Source: Atrichornis clamosus (Eukaryota; Chordata; Aves; Passeriformes; Menuridae). Taken from it: 64,000 nucleotides of DNA. The notes below the pieces were generated by a model. The model searched no databases, was not told the origin of the DNA, and saw only the letters and a program-made list of their open reading frames with translations. This document shows positions 35,701 through 42,002 of the stretch, piece by piece (the stretch's first letter is position 1; every line of letters starts with the position of its first letter). The DNA is taken from NCBI GenBank assembly GCA_013400975.1, contig WBMZ01010868.1, positions 1 to 64,000 of the forward strand, read 5' to 3'. Both the position numbers and the translations under genes were made by a program.

Positions 35701-36555
35701 AGCCCTCTACTTGTGCTACTGTTGCCCAAGTTTATCCTCTTACCTCCTTGTATGAGTGGAAAAAACCTAAAGATTCAGTAATTTCCTGCATATTATGAGA
35801 CAAAAAACTCCCTTGATCTTTCTTAGTGCAACAAGAAAATTAGTTCATGGGTTGAGAAGCTTGGTTTACTGCTCTGCCACAGTTTCTGTCTAGTGTGGAG
35901 CCACAGGCCATTCAGAAGTTAGAGATGCTGAAATTTACCTCCAGAATTACTTGTAGCACCAGCTGGTAGTTGGGAAAATTGTCCAGCTTGTGCTGAATTT
36001 TGAGACTGTTGACTTTCTTGAAGAATGGTTCATTATTGAGTCTATCAGCACTTCTAAGTTTTCCCAAGAGAAAAATTGGTAATAAGTCTACCAAACAGGG
36101 GAAGGGGGAAGAAGGCCACTGAGCCAACAGCACCCATCAGCTTGGTTTTTTTTAACGCTGCTTATGGAAAGAAAGTCTTTTACTTTATGAATTTGGTAGT
36201 CTTTTATGTACCTTGTGATGCTGTGTCATAGTTTAACACTTTGTACAGATTTTAACTATAGCAAGTTTCTGCCCCTTACGTTACTGTAGGGAGCCACATG
36301 TGAAATTTAAGGCCAGAGGTGTTTGCTATGCAAGTGTCTTGACAACGTGTGTGTGACTTCAGAGGGAATGTGTTTGTTCCCTGCCACAAGGGACAAGGGC
36401 CCGTAACTAGTTAAATGTACTGTGTTATTTTGCAGGAGAGACTTTGCTTGCCTCATCACATTCTGGAGGAGAGGGGTCTGGTGAAGGTTGGCCTCACAGT
36501 TCAAGCTCTGCTTGAATTGCCTGCATTGAAAGTATCTCAGCTTTCTTCCATGTGA
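13394..36555 (+). CDS. LRCH2: LRCH2, leucine-rich repeat and calponin homology protein 2 (exons 2-21; exon 1 lies upstream)
   Basis: Twenty exons with GT-AG introns splice into one open frame of 651 codons ending in TGA at 36553-36555. Visible residues 1-171 form about eight leucine-rich repeats (LxxLxLxxN, IP-x-I-L type). Residues 172-502 are a linker with acidic, Ser/Thr and Ser-Pro segments. Residues from about 525 to 632 form a C-terminal calponin homology domain with the signatures GAALMDGVVLCHLANH and MAKCRRNVENFLDACKKLGV. LRCH2 is preferred over LRCH1, 3 and 4 because of the N-terminal TEIPSDVWLFAPLETLNLYH and the linker segment SMEDFYPNKNHGPDSGIGSD, which I recall from human LRCH2 (about 765 residues). 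The missing ~110 N-terminal residues fit one upstream exon. The first exon here starts with two bases of a split Asp codon. LRCH proteins are cytoplasmic scaffolds linked to septin and DOCK-family regulation; LRCH2's own role is poorly known. No membrane segment is seen. Confidence 0.96.
13539..15435 (+). other. LRCH2: LRCH2 intron 2
   Basis: AT-rich intron bounded by gtgagt and tttctttcaag. No repeat family, RNA gene or additional exon recognised. Confidence 0.85.
15436..15562 (+). CDS. LRCH2: LRCH2 exon 3: leucine-rich repeats
   Basis: The acceptor follows a long pyrimidine run (tttctttctttcaag); the donor is gtaagt. The first base completes Ser and the exon ends in phase 0 after GAG TTG. 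It encodes residues 49-90, including STLPKYLFDLPLKVLVVSNN and the next repeat, LVSIPEEIGKL. The reading frame continues to 15595 only by running through the donor. Confidence 0.95.
15563..16746 (+). other. LRCH2: LRCH2 intron 3
   Basis: Bounded by gtaagt and tttcttag. A slightly GC-richer block at 15880-16200 may be an old repeat, but I cannot name it. Confidence 0.85.
16747..16852 (+). CDS. LRCH2: LRCH2 exon 4: leucine-rich repeats
   Basis: Acceptor tttcttag and donor gtaagc. It begins in phase 0 with Asp-Ile-Ser-Cys-Asn and ends after the first base of a Glu codon. It encodes residues 91-125, covering LQVLPQQIGKLQSLRELNI and RRNNLHMLPD. The 106 bp fit the phase of exon 5, which lies only 100 bp downstream. 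Confidence 0.95.
16953..17089 (+). CDS. LRCH2: LRCH2 exon 5: last leucine-rich repeats
   Basis: Acceptor taatgcag and donor gttagt. It completes Glu126 and encodes residues 127-171, including LVKLDFSCNKITEIP, CYRKLRHLQVIVLDNNPMQ and the closing IPPAQ. It ends in phase 0. This closes the repeat domain; the Asn-Pro and IPPAQ cap is typical of the LRCH family. Confidence 0.95.
17309..17442 (+). CDS. LRCH2: LRCH2 exon 6: repeat-domain cap and start of linker
   Basis: Acceptor ccccacag and donor gtgagt. It encodes residues 172-215. The conserved LRCH cap ICLKGKVHIFKFLSIQAC is followed by a basic, Pro-containing linker (RIDKKPDSLDLP, then KRIPSQPLTD). It ends after AG of a split Ser codon, completed by the first base of exon 7. 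Confidence 0.95.
17568..17655 (+). CDS. LRCH2: LRCH2 exon 7: linker with DSGIGS motif
   Basis: Acceptor aatatag and donor gtgagt, only 125 bp after exon 6. It encodes residues 217-245. MEDFYPNKNHGP precedes Asp-Ser-Gly-Ile-Gly-Ser at residues 229-234 (17605-17622), then Asp-Asn-Gly-Asp-Lys-Arg-Leu-Ser. The motif fits the DSGxxS consensus bound by beta-TrCP when phosphorylated. As I recall, related sequences occur at this site in LRCH1 and LRCH3. It ends in phase 0 on a Glu codon. Confidence 0.95.
17656..18700 (+). other. LRCH2: LRCH2 intron 7
   Basis: Bounded by gtgagt and ctttgcag. It holds short T-runs and nothing else recognisable. Confidence 0.85.
18701..18812 (+). CDS. LRCH2: LRCH2 exon 8: acidic/Ser-rich linker
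   Basis: Acceptor ctttgcag and donor gtaata. It encodes residues 246-282, beginning PSDDDTISLHSQVSES, which resembles a run of casein-kinase-type Ser/Thr-acidic sites, followed by a polar stretch that ends DPQK. It ends after the first base of an Asp codon (phase 1). Confidence 0.94.
18813..19123 (+). other. LRCH2: LRCH2 intron 8
   Basis: A 311-bp AT-rich intron between gtaata and ctccctag. No internal features seen. Confidence 0.85.
19124..19221 (+). CDS. LRCH2: LRCH2 exon 9: acidic linker
   Basis: Acceptor ctccctag. The donor GTACCA has a poor match beyond GTA, although the exon ends in AAG. It encodes residues 284-315: QEAYDYIDPNAEEGALPEQ, then GDAQIGSLLAYVK. This part of LRCH2 is less conserved with human than the flanking domains. 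The acidic start and the position before the next exon agree with the family layout. Confidence 0.92.
19322..19389 (+). CDS. LRCH2: LRCH2 exon 10: charged linker
   Basis: It lies 100 bp after exon 9. The acceptor is the unusual tgtgtaAG, and the donor is gtaaat. The 68 bp encode residues 316-337, a highly charged stretch rich in Lys and Glu ending NEDWGDEK, then two bases of Arg. The frame agrees on both sides and the GDEKRL junction matches what I recall of human LRCH2. Confidence 0.92.
19536..19640 (+). CDS. LRCH2: LRCH2 exon 11: helical acidic segment
   Basis: Acceptor tttttcag and donor GTATTG. It encodes residues 339-372. LQKEQLLAEDDDELKEVTDL is followed by RKIAAQLLQQEQKH, a likely amphipathic helix or short coiled coil. 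The exon is 105 bp with phase 2 at both ends, so inclusion or skipping would keep the frame. The next canonical exon is 5.4 kb away. Confidence 0.95.
20708..20734 (+). repeat. (GT)n microsatellite
   Basis: Thirteen uninterrupted GT units in intron 11. Confidence 0.95.
21545..21622 (+). other. LRCH2: candidate alternative cassette exon in LRCH2 intron 11
   Basis: A 78-bp stretch is preceded by AG and followed by AAG|GTATAA. It is open in exactly the phase that exon 11 leaves and exon 12 requires, and is symmetric (phase 2 to 2). It would add about 26 residues: a basic start RRPLSYRTSFSEKLFQ, then an Arg/Ala-rich end. It is more GC- and CpG-rich than the surrounding intron. Weak points: the pyrimidine tract lies about 25 bp before the AG, and I do not recall this segment in human LRCH2. 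It could be chance. Confidence 0.33.
21860..21877 (+). repeat. poly-T tract
   Basis: Eighteen T in a row in intron 11, followed by a small 14-bp direct duplication containing ACCTCAGG (21889-21910). Confidence 0.9.
23660..23685 (+). repeat. poly-T tract with one C
   Basis: A T-run interrupted once by C, in intron 11. It could be the tail of an antisense insertion, but no element body is evident next to it. Confidence 0.85.
25068..25136 (+). CDS. LRCH2: LRCH2 exon 12: linker
   Basis: A strong pyrimidine run precedes tttctag; the donor is GTATTG after an unusual AATG end. The 69 bp encode residues 374-395: LLNHSVSVNTRNRPKQPIES, then Glu-Lys and two bases of Cys. It corresponds to the ILNHSTSVMRNKPKQ region I recall in human LRCH2. 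Phase 2 to 2, so skipping would preserve the frame. Confidence 0.93.
25137..26504 (+). other. LRCH2: LRCH2 intron 12
   Basis: Bounded by gtattg and ctttttag. The middle (about 25430-26120) is GC-richer than the flanks and contains a 180-codon open frame (25690-26232) with no recognised domain. It may be an unidentified inserted repeat. Confidence 0.8.
26505..26553 (+). CDS. LRCH2: LRCH2 exon 13: short Ser-Pro exon
   Basis: A 49-bp small exon with acceptor ctttttag and strong donor gtaagt. It encodes residues 397-412, ISTNEVNSPVSPYSWQ, matching the human EVNSPLSP segment. It carries two Ser-Pro sites, possible targets of proline-directed kinases. It ends in phase 0. Confidence 0.94.
26554..27710 (+). 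other. LRCH2: LRCH2 intron 13
   Basis: AT-rich. It holds a perfect two-copy 16-bp tandem duplication at 26626-26657 and nothing else recognisable. Confidence 0.85.
26626..26657 (+). repeat. two-copy 16-bp tandem duplication
   Basis: CTTTATGGTAGAAAAC occurs twice head to tail without a mismatch, indicating a recent slippage or repair event. Confidence 0.9.
27711..27827 (+). CDS. LRCH2: LRCH2 exon 14: Trp-containing and Arg-rich linker
   Basis: Acceptor tattgtag and donor gtaatg. It encodes residues 413-451. PLENQKDSVDEQHWPETQPV and IWQ precede a strongly basic NEERRRSKQIRKEYFK. The basic segment could bind acidic partners or lipids, but no named motif is evident. Phase 0 at both ends (117 bp). 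Confidence 0.95.
27828..30816 (+). other. LRCH2: LRCH2 intron 14
   Basis: A 3-kb intron. An A/C-rich run of AAAACCCC-like sequence lies at 29655-29705. A 130-codon frame at 29320-29712 has no recognisable domain. No repeat family assigned. Confidence 0.8.
30817..30861 (+). CDS. LRCH2: LRCH2 exon 15: 45-bp small exon
   Basis: Acceptor tttgcag and donor gtgaga. The 45 bp in phase 0-0 encode residues 452-466, YKSSRKSSSGNENDE, closely matching the human YKSMRKSSSGNENDE that I recall. It is a Ser-rich basic-to-acidic segment and could be a frame-neutral cassette. Confidence 0.95.
30862..31257 (+). other. LRCH2: LRCH2 intron 15
   Basis: A 396-bp AT-rich intron. The frame of exon 15 happens to stay open for about 50 codons beyond the donor, which could encode a truncated form if the intron were retained; no other support. 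Confidence 0.8.
31258..31308 (+). CDS. LRCH2: LRCH2 exon 16: 51-bp Ser-Pro exon
   Basis: Acceptor tttttag and weak donor GTACAA. It encodes residues 467-483, QDSDNTNVSPQSPVSSE, with two more Ser-Pro sites. It is phase 0-0 and could be skipped without a frameshift. The flanking introns are 396 bp and about 1.1 kb. Confidence 0.95.
31309..32384 (+). other. LRCH2: LRCH2 intron 16
   Basis: Follows the weak GTACAA donor. A GC-richer block at about 31640-31850 may be an old repeat, unidentified. Confidence 0.8.
32385..32442 (+). CDS. LRCH2: LRCH2 exon 17: linker with FGLKPRS motif
   Basis: Acceptor tttaacag and donor gtaagc. It encodes residues 484-502, DYERTDSNTHGPFGLKPRS, and the first base of Ala. 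The (P)FGLKPRS sequence also stands just before the calponin homology region in LRCH1, so it is a family marker. Confidence 0.96.
32443..33512 (+). other. LRCH2: LRCH2 intron 17
   Basis: Bounded by gtaagc and tttaatag. The GC-richer section at 32480-33090 gives overlapping chance frames on both strands; no coding features recognised. Confidence 0.8.
33513..33625 (+). CDS. LRCH2: LRCH2 exon 18: helix leading into the calponin homology domain
   Basis: Acceptor tttaatag and donor gtatgt. It encodes residues 504-540. FSRASRQDYGAVDPGFTMRR is followed by the charged helix KMEHLREEREQIRQLRN, which opens the C-terminal domain. It ends in phase 0 on Asn. The sequence is almost identical to the human LRCH2 I recall. 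Confidence 0.96.
33626..34775 (+). other. LRCH2: LRCH2 intron 18
   Basis: It holds a 148-codon open frame (33973-34419) with no recognised domain. Otherwise ordinary AT-rich intron. Confidence 0.8.
34776..34913 (+). CDS. LRCH2: LRCH2 exon 19: core of the calponin homology domain
   Basis: Acceptor ttttatag and donor gtaagt. It encodes residues 541-586: NLESRLKVILPDDIGAALMD, then GVVLCHLANHIRPRSV and ASIHVPSPAV. DGVVLCHLANH is the characteristic core helix of the calponin homology fold. This is the most conserved exon of the gene; 138 bp, phase 0-0. Confidence 0.97.
34914..35216 (+). other. LRCH2: LRCH2 intron 19
   Basis: A 303-bp AT-rich intron inside the calponin homology domain. No features seen. 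Confidence 0.85.
35217..35294 (+). CDS. LRCH2: LRCH2 exon 20: calponin homology domain
   Basis: Acceptor tttacag and donor gtatat. It encodes residues 587-612, PKLSMAKCRRNVENFLDACK then KLGVPQ. The RRNVENFLDACKKLGV helix is conserved across calponin homology domains. The 78 bp are in phase 0-0. Confidence 0.97.
35295..36435 (+). other. LRCH2: LRCH2 intron 20
   Basis: Bounded by gtatat and ttttgcag, the last intron. No repeat or RNA recognised. Confidence 0.85.
36436..36555 (+). CDS. LRCH2: LRCH2 exon 21: end of the calponin homology domain and stop
   Basis: Acceptor ttttgcag. It encodes residues 613-651: ERLCLPHHILEERGLVKVGL, then TVQALLELPALKVSQLSSM and TGA at 36553. The tail differs slightly from the human LPTTKASQLSVA as I recall it, but the length is the same. 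The stop is followed by AT-rich 3' UTR-like sequence. Confidence 0.96.
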   Translation, partial: ERLCLPHHILEERGLVKVGLTVQALLELPALKVSQLSSM

Positions 36556-38842
36556 CATGACTTCTCGGAAGCTAGACAACTTCCCATTTGCTCTGCTGAT
36601 ACGGATTGCTCTGAGGCAGTTCAGCCTCCTACATGGGAACATCCAAGCCATCAAAAACTAATATCTGTCCAGATGCTGTAGAGAGCCTTACTTTGGAGCT
36701 GTGTGTGGAAACCTTGGAGTCAGTTCACAGTTAAAAGAACATAATGATTCTTTTTTTCTTTTGTAATTGGATGTACAAAGAGATTGTGGTAGCATCAGGT
36801 TCTCTTTCTAGTTAAGTTAAAAGCTGCCATTTTACATCTCCATGTTAGAGTTAAATGCTGGATTTCTTTTTTTACATTGAAAATGTTGTTTGAATTACTT
36901 TTGAAAGTACAAAGCACACCCCCTGTCACTTTAATCTTTCAAGTCAATCATTTGATTTAAAGATAAGACAAAAATGTAGCGATGGTATGATGATAAAAAT
37001 GTGAGCAACTGATCACTTGTAATCCCCTTTCACTCTCTGAAAGCTTAATATTTGCGTTCTTTATTTTTTGCACTCCTGATTGTAACTTACGCACTTCTAA
37101 CATGCCAGTATTGAGTCTGAGTGTATGGTGATTACACAAAGCAGTGTACAATGGGAAAAGGACACATTTTATTGAGTTTTTCCAGTCTTCTAGGTTGGTG
37201 CCAAATACTTTTTTTTTTCAGTTGTACTGTAGATTGTTTACATGTGAAGTGCCTGTGTAATTGATAACTCTTAATAGTCTTAAACATTTTTGAAATTTCT
37301 TTGTTTAAAATAGATAAAATGGAAATTTTTAAATATTTTAATAGTTTTTTGTAAAATCAGTGTGTGAAGATTTAAGTAATACTTCACATTTTTGATGTTG
37401 AGTGTTTTAAGTTTGTTGCACAATTTAATTGGTTATTTGTTGTCTAATAATTAGGAAATACTGTAAATACTTTTTATTTATGATATTTAATTTGATAATA
37501 CCTAATTACTTTTGGTTTAATGTATTGTTGAACAAAAAAAAAGTTGTCTACTTTTCTTTGTTTGGGACAAACAAATACACATGATAAATAAGACATGAGG
37601 ACTAGTGATTCATACAGAGTAATTTAGGACATTTTGATAAAACTGCCAAAATCTCAGGTTTACGCTGTGATGTTCAGGATTTTGTGTAATATTACTCCTG
37701 ATCTCGCATTACATTTTTACAACAGGTATATCCATAATTTAGTTGGGAAATATCAGTGTTTATCTTTTCAGTGTTTGCAGGATTTATTGTGTAATTTAAT
37801 TGAGTGTGGCATAGCACACAGGTCAGTTTGTACAAAGTCACTGTGCTGAGACATTAGATTGATTGATAAATGTGAAAATGAAAAATTTCCTCTGTAGTGG
37901 TTTTTTGAAACTTCTGAGTTTATGTATTTGTTTGCTTCTTCACAAATTCTTGGTATTTTGAGAACATTCTGAAACCATACATAGTTGAGTTCTTCTCCAA
38001 ACAAATTGCAAATAATTTCATAATTTTGGTAGTAGATCTGTTTGTATTAGTTTGTTCTTCCTGAATAGGTAGCTCAGTTAAAAAAAGTTTTGATTGCCAC
38101 AGATTTTCTATTTCAGGCTCAGTTATTTTCAGTTGAGGGTTGTTTGTCAAGCATGTAGCAAGATTTGATTCTGTTCTTTCCAATTGATCAAGACCCTGAG
38201 TAATGTAATTCATAAAAGAATGAGGGAAGAGTATTGTGTATTCCTTCTACTGTAGTCCTTAAAGTCAGTAACTGACAGGAAAAATAACCTTTCTTCTGAT
38301 GATAACTTTAAAAAAACCCCAAACATGTTTTTAAATCCATTGAAACAAGCTGGTGCACATGTAATAGTTAAAACCTACTATTGTTTCTATAGTGTTTTCT
38401 TAAAATACAGCTTATGAAGAGGCTGGTGTATAGCTTAATTTGGAAAGTCCTAGATATAAAACTTAGGTTAGATAAATATGTGTTTAAGGAAACTGGATTG
38501 TTTTGACCTTGAAATACGGTGTTTCAAATCTATCTCTATTTTTAAATCACTTCTTAATGGCTATTTTAACAACTTCAGTCTCTATTTTCATTAAAGGCAC
38601 TATCTGAACAGTCATGCAAAAACTAATGAAAAAGTAATATAATTCACTAAGCAAAACATATTTCTGAAAACTACTAAAATAATTCCTTTTTTTTTTTGTA
38701 GTCTGAAGTTCTTCCCCATAGACTTGCTAGAAACAGTCTTGCTTTTTAATTTCTTGGAAATTACTGTAGCTGCCTTCCTGTTAATGGGGAAGGATAATCA
38801 TGATTGTTCCAAGGCTTCATTTTTGGCATTGCAAAGATTAAA
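36556..38842 (+). other. LRCH2: probable LRCH2 3' UTR (end uncertain)
   Basis: Very AT-rich sequence with T-runs and ATTT-type elements follows the stop codon, as in a long vertebrate 3' UTR. No AATAAA occurs in the first 2 kb. The first ATTAAA signals are at 38590-38595 and 38837-38842. AATAAA hexamers follow at 39460, 39857 and 40110, and an ATTAAA at 42989 has GT-rich sequence after it. Which is used cannot be told from sequence alone, and the transcript may be longer. Confidence 0.4.
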
Positions 38843-41800
38843 GCCTTCAAGTACCCTTAGGAGAGCAGTCTGAGAAAAGATCCACTGTGCTTGGATGTAT
38901 CTTTTTCTCATCTCTAACTGCTTTTACAAATAATAATCTAAAGCCTTGTCAACATTGGCTTGTTCCCAGTGTGATTTTTTTTTTTTTGAGCAATTGCAAA
39001 AATGATGCTAAAAAATATTTGAATTTTAAATTTTCATTTCCAAGTAGACTGTGGAAGTAGTTGCCATCTTCTCTGTACAAGAATTTGCCTACTCTACTCC
39101 TTTCTCCCTTTCCATTGATTCCCAGCATCTTACTTTTGTTCGTTCTCAGATCTAGTTTTCATGTTGCTGGTTACTGTGTGCCACTTTCCTCCTTCCTCTT
39201 TAATTTTTTAAAAGAAATTGCTCCAATGAACTATTGCATTGGTGAACTGTTGTGATTCACTAATCTGCTCCAAACATTTACAATCATTTTCCTATTTTGT
39301 TTAGGATGTGATGCCATTCATTACTTAATACTTGGTAGAGCTGGTAGGATAGTTAAAAAGAGAGGCCTGCTCAATTCCTGTTGCAGTTGTTCAGTTTTTA
39401 GTTACAATGTGAAGAAAAGTCAGCATGAAAAGCTTTAGGAAGTTGCATTAAGTTTTCCTAATAAATTTAAGAGTTAACAGCAATAATGTGGCATGAAGTG
39501 TAAATTACAGAGTGAATCAGCATAGTGGCAGGGCTTCTGGCCTTGTGTATTTTTTCTTTGTTTTATGGCACTGGATGCAGTATGTCACACGTGAATGGTC
39601 TTTCATTTGAGCAATAATGTCCCAGATAGGGTGAGGTTTTACAGCAGTGACATTAAAATAATTGTTGTGAAGTATGGTGTCTTCCCACACAGTATCTCAG
39701 AAATGCTTCACCTCTGTTGTCCAACACTGCTAATCCAGGGTGCTCACTGGGGCACTGCTGGGGATGCAGGAAACCATCTGTACCCATGTATCTGGAGGCC
39801 TTCCAAAATCTGACCAAGAGCTATGGTCATAAAATACAGAGGAATTTATTTGAAACAATAAATAGCTATGACATGAATCATAAGAATTGGGTTTTTTTAA
39901 ATCCTAGCCTTACTGAATTCAAGGCAAGTTTTAGCCCTGACTTCAGTAGGTTTTTACCATTTTGATTTGTGGAACACCTGAGCAGGAGACCTTCACAAAC
40001 ATGGCTTAAACTTGTTTGACACTAGCAAACTTTAGTGTGAAGTCCTTGACTAAAAATTACGATCTCTGTTAAGTCAAATGACATTGTAAAATGTTATATG
40101 GATTCATTTAATAAAAATATTCTGATATGCCAAATACAGTATTTAGATGGTAGGAAAAATTACGTTGAAGCACAGCTTTCATGGTGGGAAGGTGTGTTAC
40201 CTCAGTAAAATCGTAGGTGAGGACAACCATTAGTTTTTTACTGTGCTAAAAACTTTACTTCAAATATCATATCATTTAGTGGCAGTTTTGTCAGATTTTG
40301 TCATAAGTCTGTAGCCAAATCCAAACAAAAATGAAGACATCTGTTTTCCCTAAAACAGAACTTCCCATGTGTCATTTTGGTATTGATGAGAAGGACTAAG
40401 GTCTGGTGCTTCTTCCTTCTACTGATTCCTTAAATGCTTGTTTGAAAGGCTAATTCAACTGACGTCAACTGAAAGCAACCTGTGGGAGTCTTTAGCACTT
40501 TCTGCAGATAGGAGATACGATTTGGTACTGGCAAATTGAATTTTCACTTTTTTCTCACTAAGGGTAAGGTCTGTTTCTTCTGGAGGATCTCTACTTGAAA
40601 GGCAAAAGCAAATAGAACACCGTCCCAACACACACAAACTTGGAATTAAAAAAAAAGTCATTAAGACCAGGAATGGGAAAGGCAAAGTATAGTTGTCCAA
40701 GGAGAGGGTGCTGTGAGTTGATTTCATGTTGAATCACTTCCCTGTGAAGAGTCTTCAGTCTTAGTAAAGAAAGAATGAGGTGTTTTGTAGCATGCTGAGG
40801 GACAGGGATCCTCTAGTGCATGGAGCTTTCAGTAGAGCTTAGAATAACAAGGAATTTGTCATCTTTGTATTCCCAGGGACAGTTTGGTTTGGACAGCTGT
40901 GTCCCAGTGCTGCACAAAGTGTGGTTGATGGAGAATGGCCTGTGCCCAGCCCTGGGCAGGGGACCTGCCATGTGCCATTTGTGCTCCCCTCTGCCTTTGT
41001 GGCAGTGAGCCTGGCCTGTGCAGGGCGACTGCTGCCAGAAACACCTCCTGGCTCTTTTAAAGAGAGGCTGCAACCTGAATAAAAATGGCAAGTGATGACT
41101 TTGAGAGTAACCATTAATAGATGTTTACCAATATTTAACTTCTACCAGCAAAGAATGAAGTAGTGAGGCACAGGAAGCTTTTGCTCTAGAACTTCTCTGA
41201 CAGTTGCACCATGGCTCTGAACAGGTTACTGTGGCCCTCGTGCTCTTCTGTGAGTGAATGAAGACAGCACTACTGGGTTTATTTCTGTATGCAACACACT
41301 GGGTTATATGTAATTCCTTTACAAACAGAGGGGAAGGTGAACTGTGTATTTTTAATGAGGAATTTTACAGATTTGTCTCTTGTGAACAAAATTTCTGCTG
41401 ATCTTCACTGGTAAACTAGGATATTTATGATTAATTGAATTTTAGTTTAAAGTTGCCAGTGCACAGGAGCACTTCTGGCTCCTATGTTTCTTACAGAATA
41501 AAATGCCATTTGCTTTATTTAAGTTTTTCACATAGTAGGATTTTGACAACATATTATTTTACGGTTGTGGTTATATGAAGTGTTTGTTCTCTTGTTGGGT
41601 TTTATTTTTAAAATTTTTTTTAGCATGAGAGGCAAAGGGAGGTAAAATTGCTGCAAGCTACCTGATCAGTTTCTAGGGAAGGAATACCAGTTATCATAAA
41701 ATGACATATAATGATTCATTTCTAGTTCAAATATTTTATCACCAGCTACATTTTCAAAGAAGAATTTTCAGTGTGTGTTTTACATACACATTTTAGAATC

Positions 41801-41950
41801 AGAATCTTAAAACAAGCGAAAACCAAAAACTTTTTTTCTGTGATGACTCTAGTATCTTAGCAAATTCTAAAGGAGAAGGATAGCTCAGACTGACAGCAGA
41901 TTTAATTGTTTTGGAAAACTTTTCATTTTGACAGTGATAAGTATGCCGTT
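38843..41950. other. sequence downstream of LRCH2, no gene recognised
   Basis: AT-rich with several possible polyadenylation hexamers (39460, 39857, 40110). It may be extended 3' UTR or intergenic. A GC-richer block at 40850-41080 is open on several frames by chance. Confidence 0.6.
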
Positions 41951-42002
41951 GAACTTGATCAGTTTAAAGTCTTTTCCAACCTAAATCAGTCTATGATTGT
42001 AA
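41951..42002 (+). mobile_element. CR1 LINE 3' tail fragment
   Basis: GAACTTGATC, then AAGTCTTTTCCAACCTAAA and a degenerate TCTATGATTGTA match the 3' end of avian CR1 elements. Only about 50 bp is recognisable. It is a heavily 5'-truncated insertion on the + strand. Confidence 0.65.

Noticed and set aside
13394..36555. Assignment of the main gene to LRCH3 or LRCH1
   Set aside because: Domain order is shared, but the repeat and linker signatures (SDVWLFAPLE, EDFYPNKNHGPDSGIGS, RKSSSGNENDE) fit LRCH2. LRCH1 and LRCH3 differ at these sites as I recall them.
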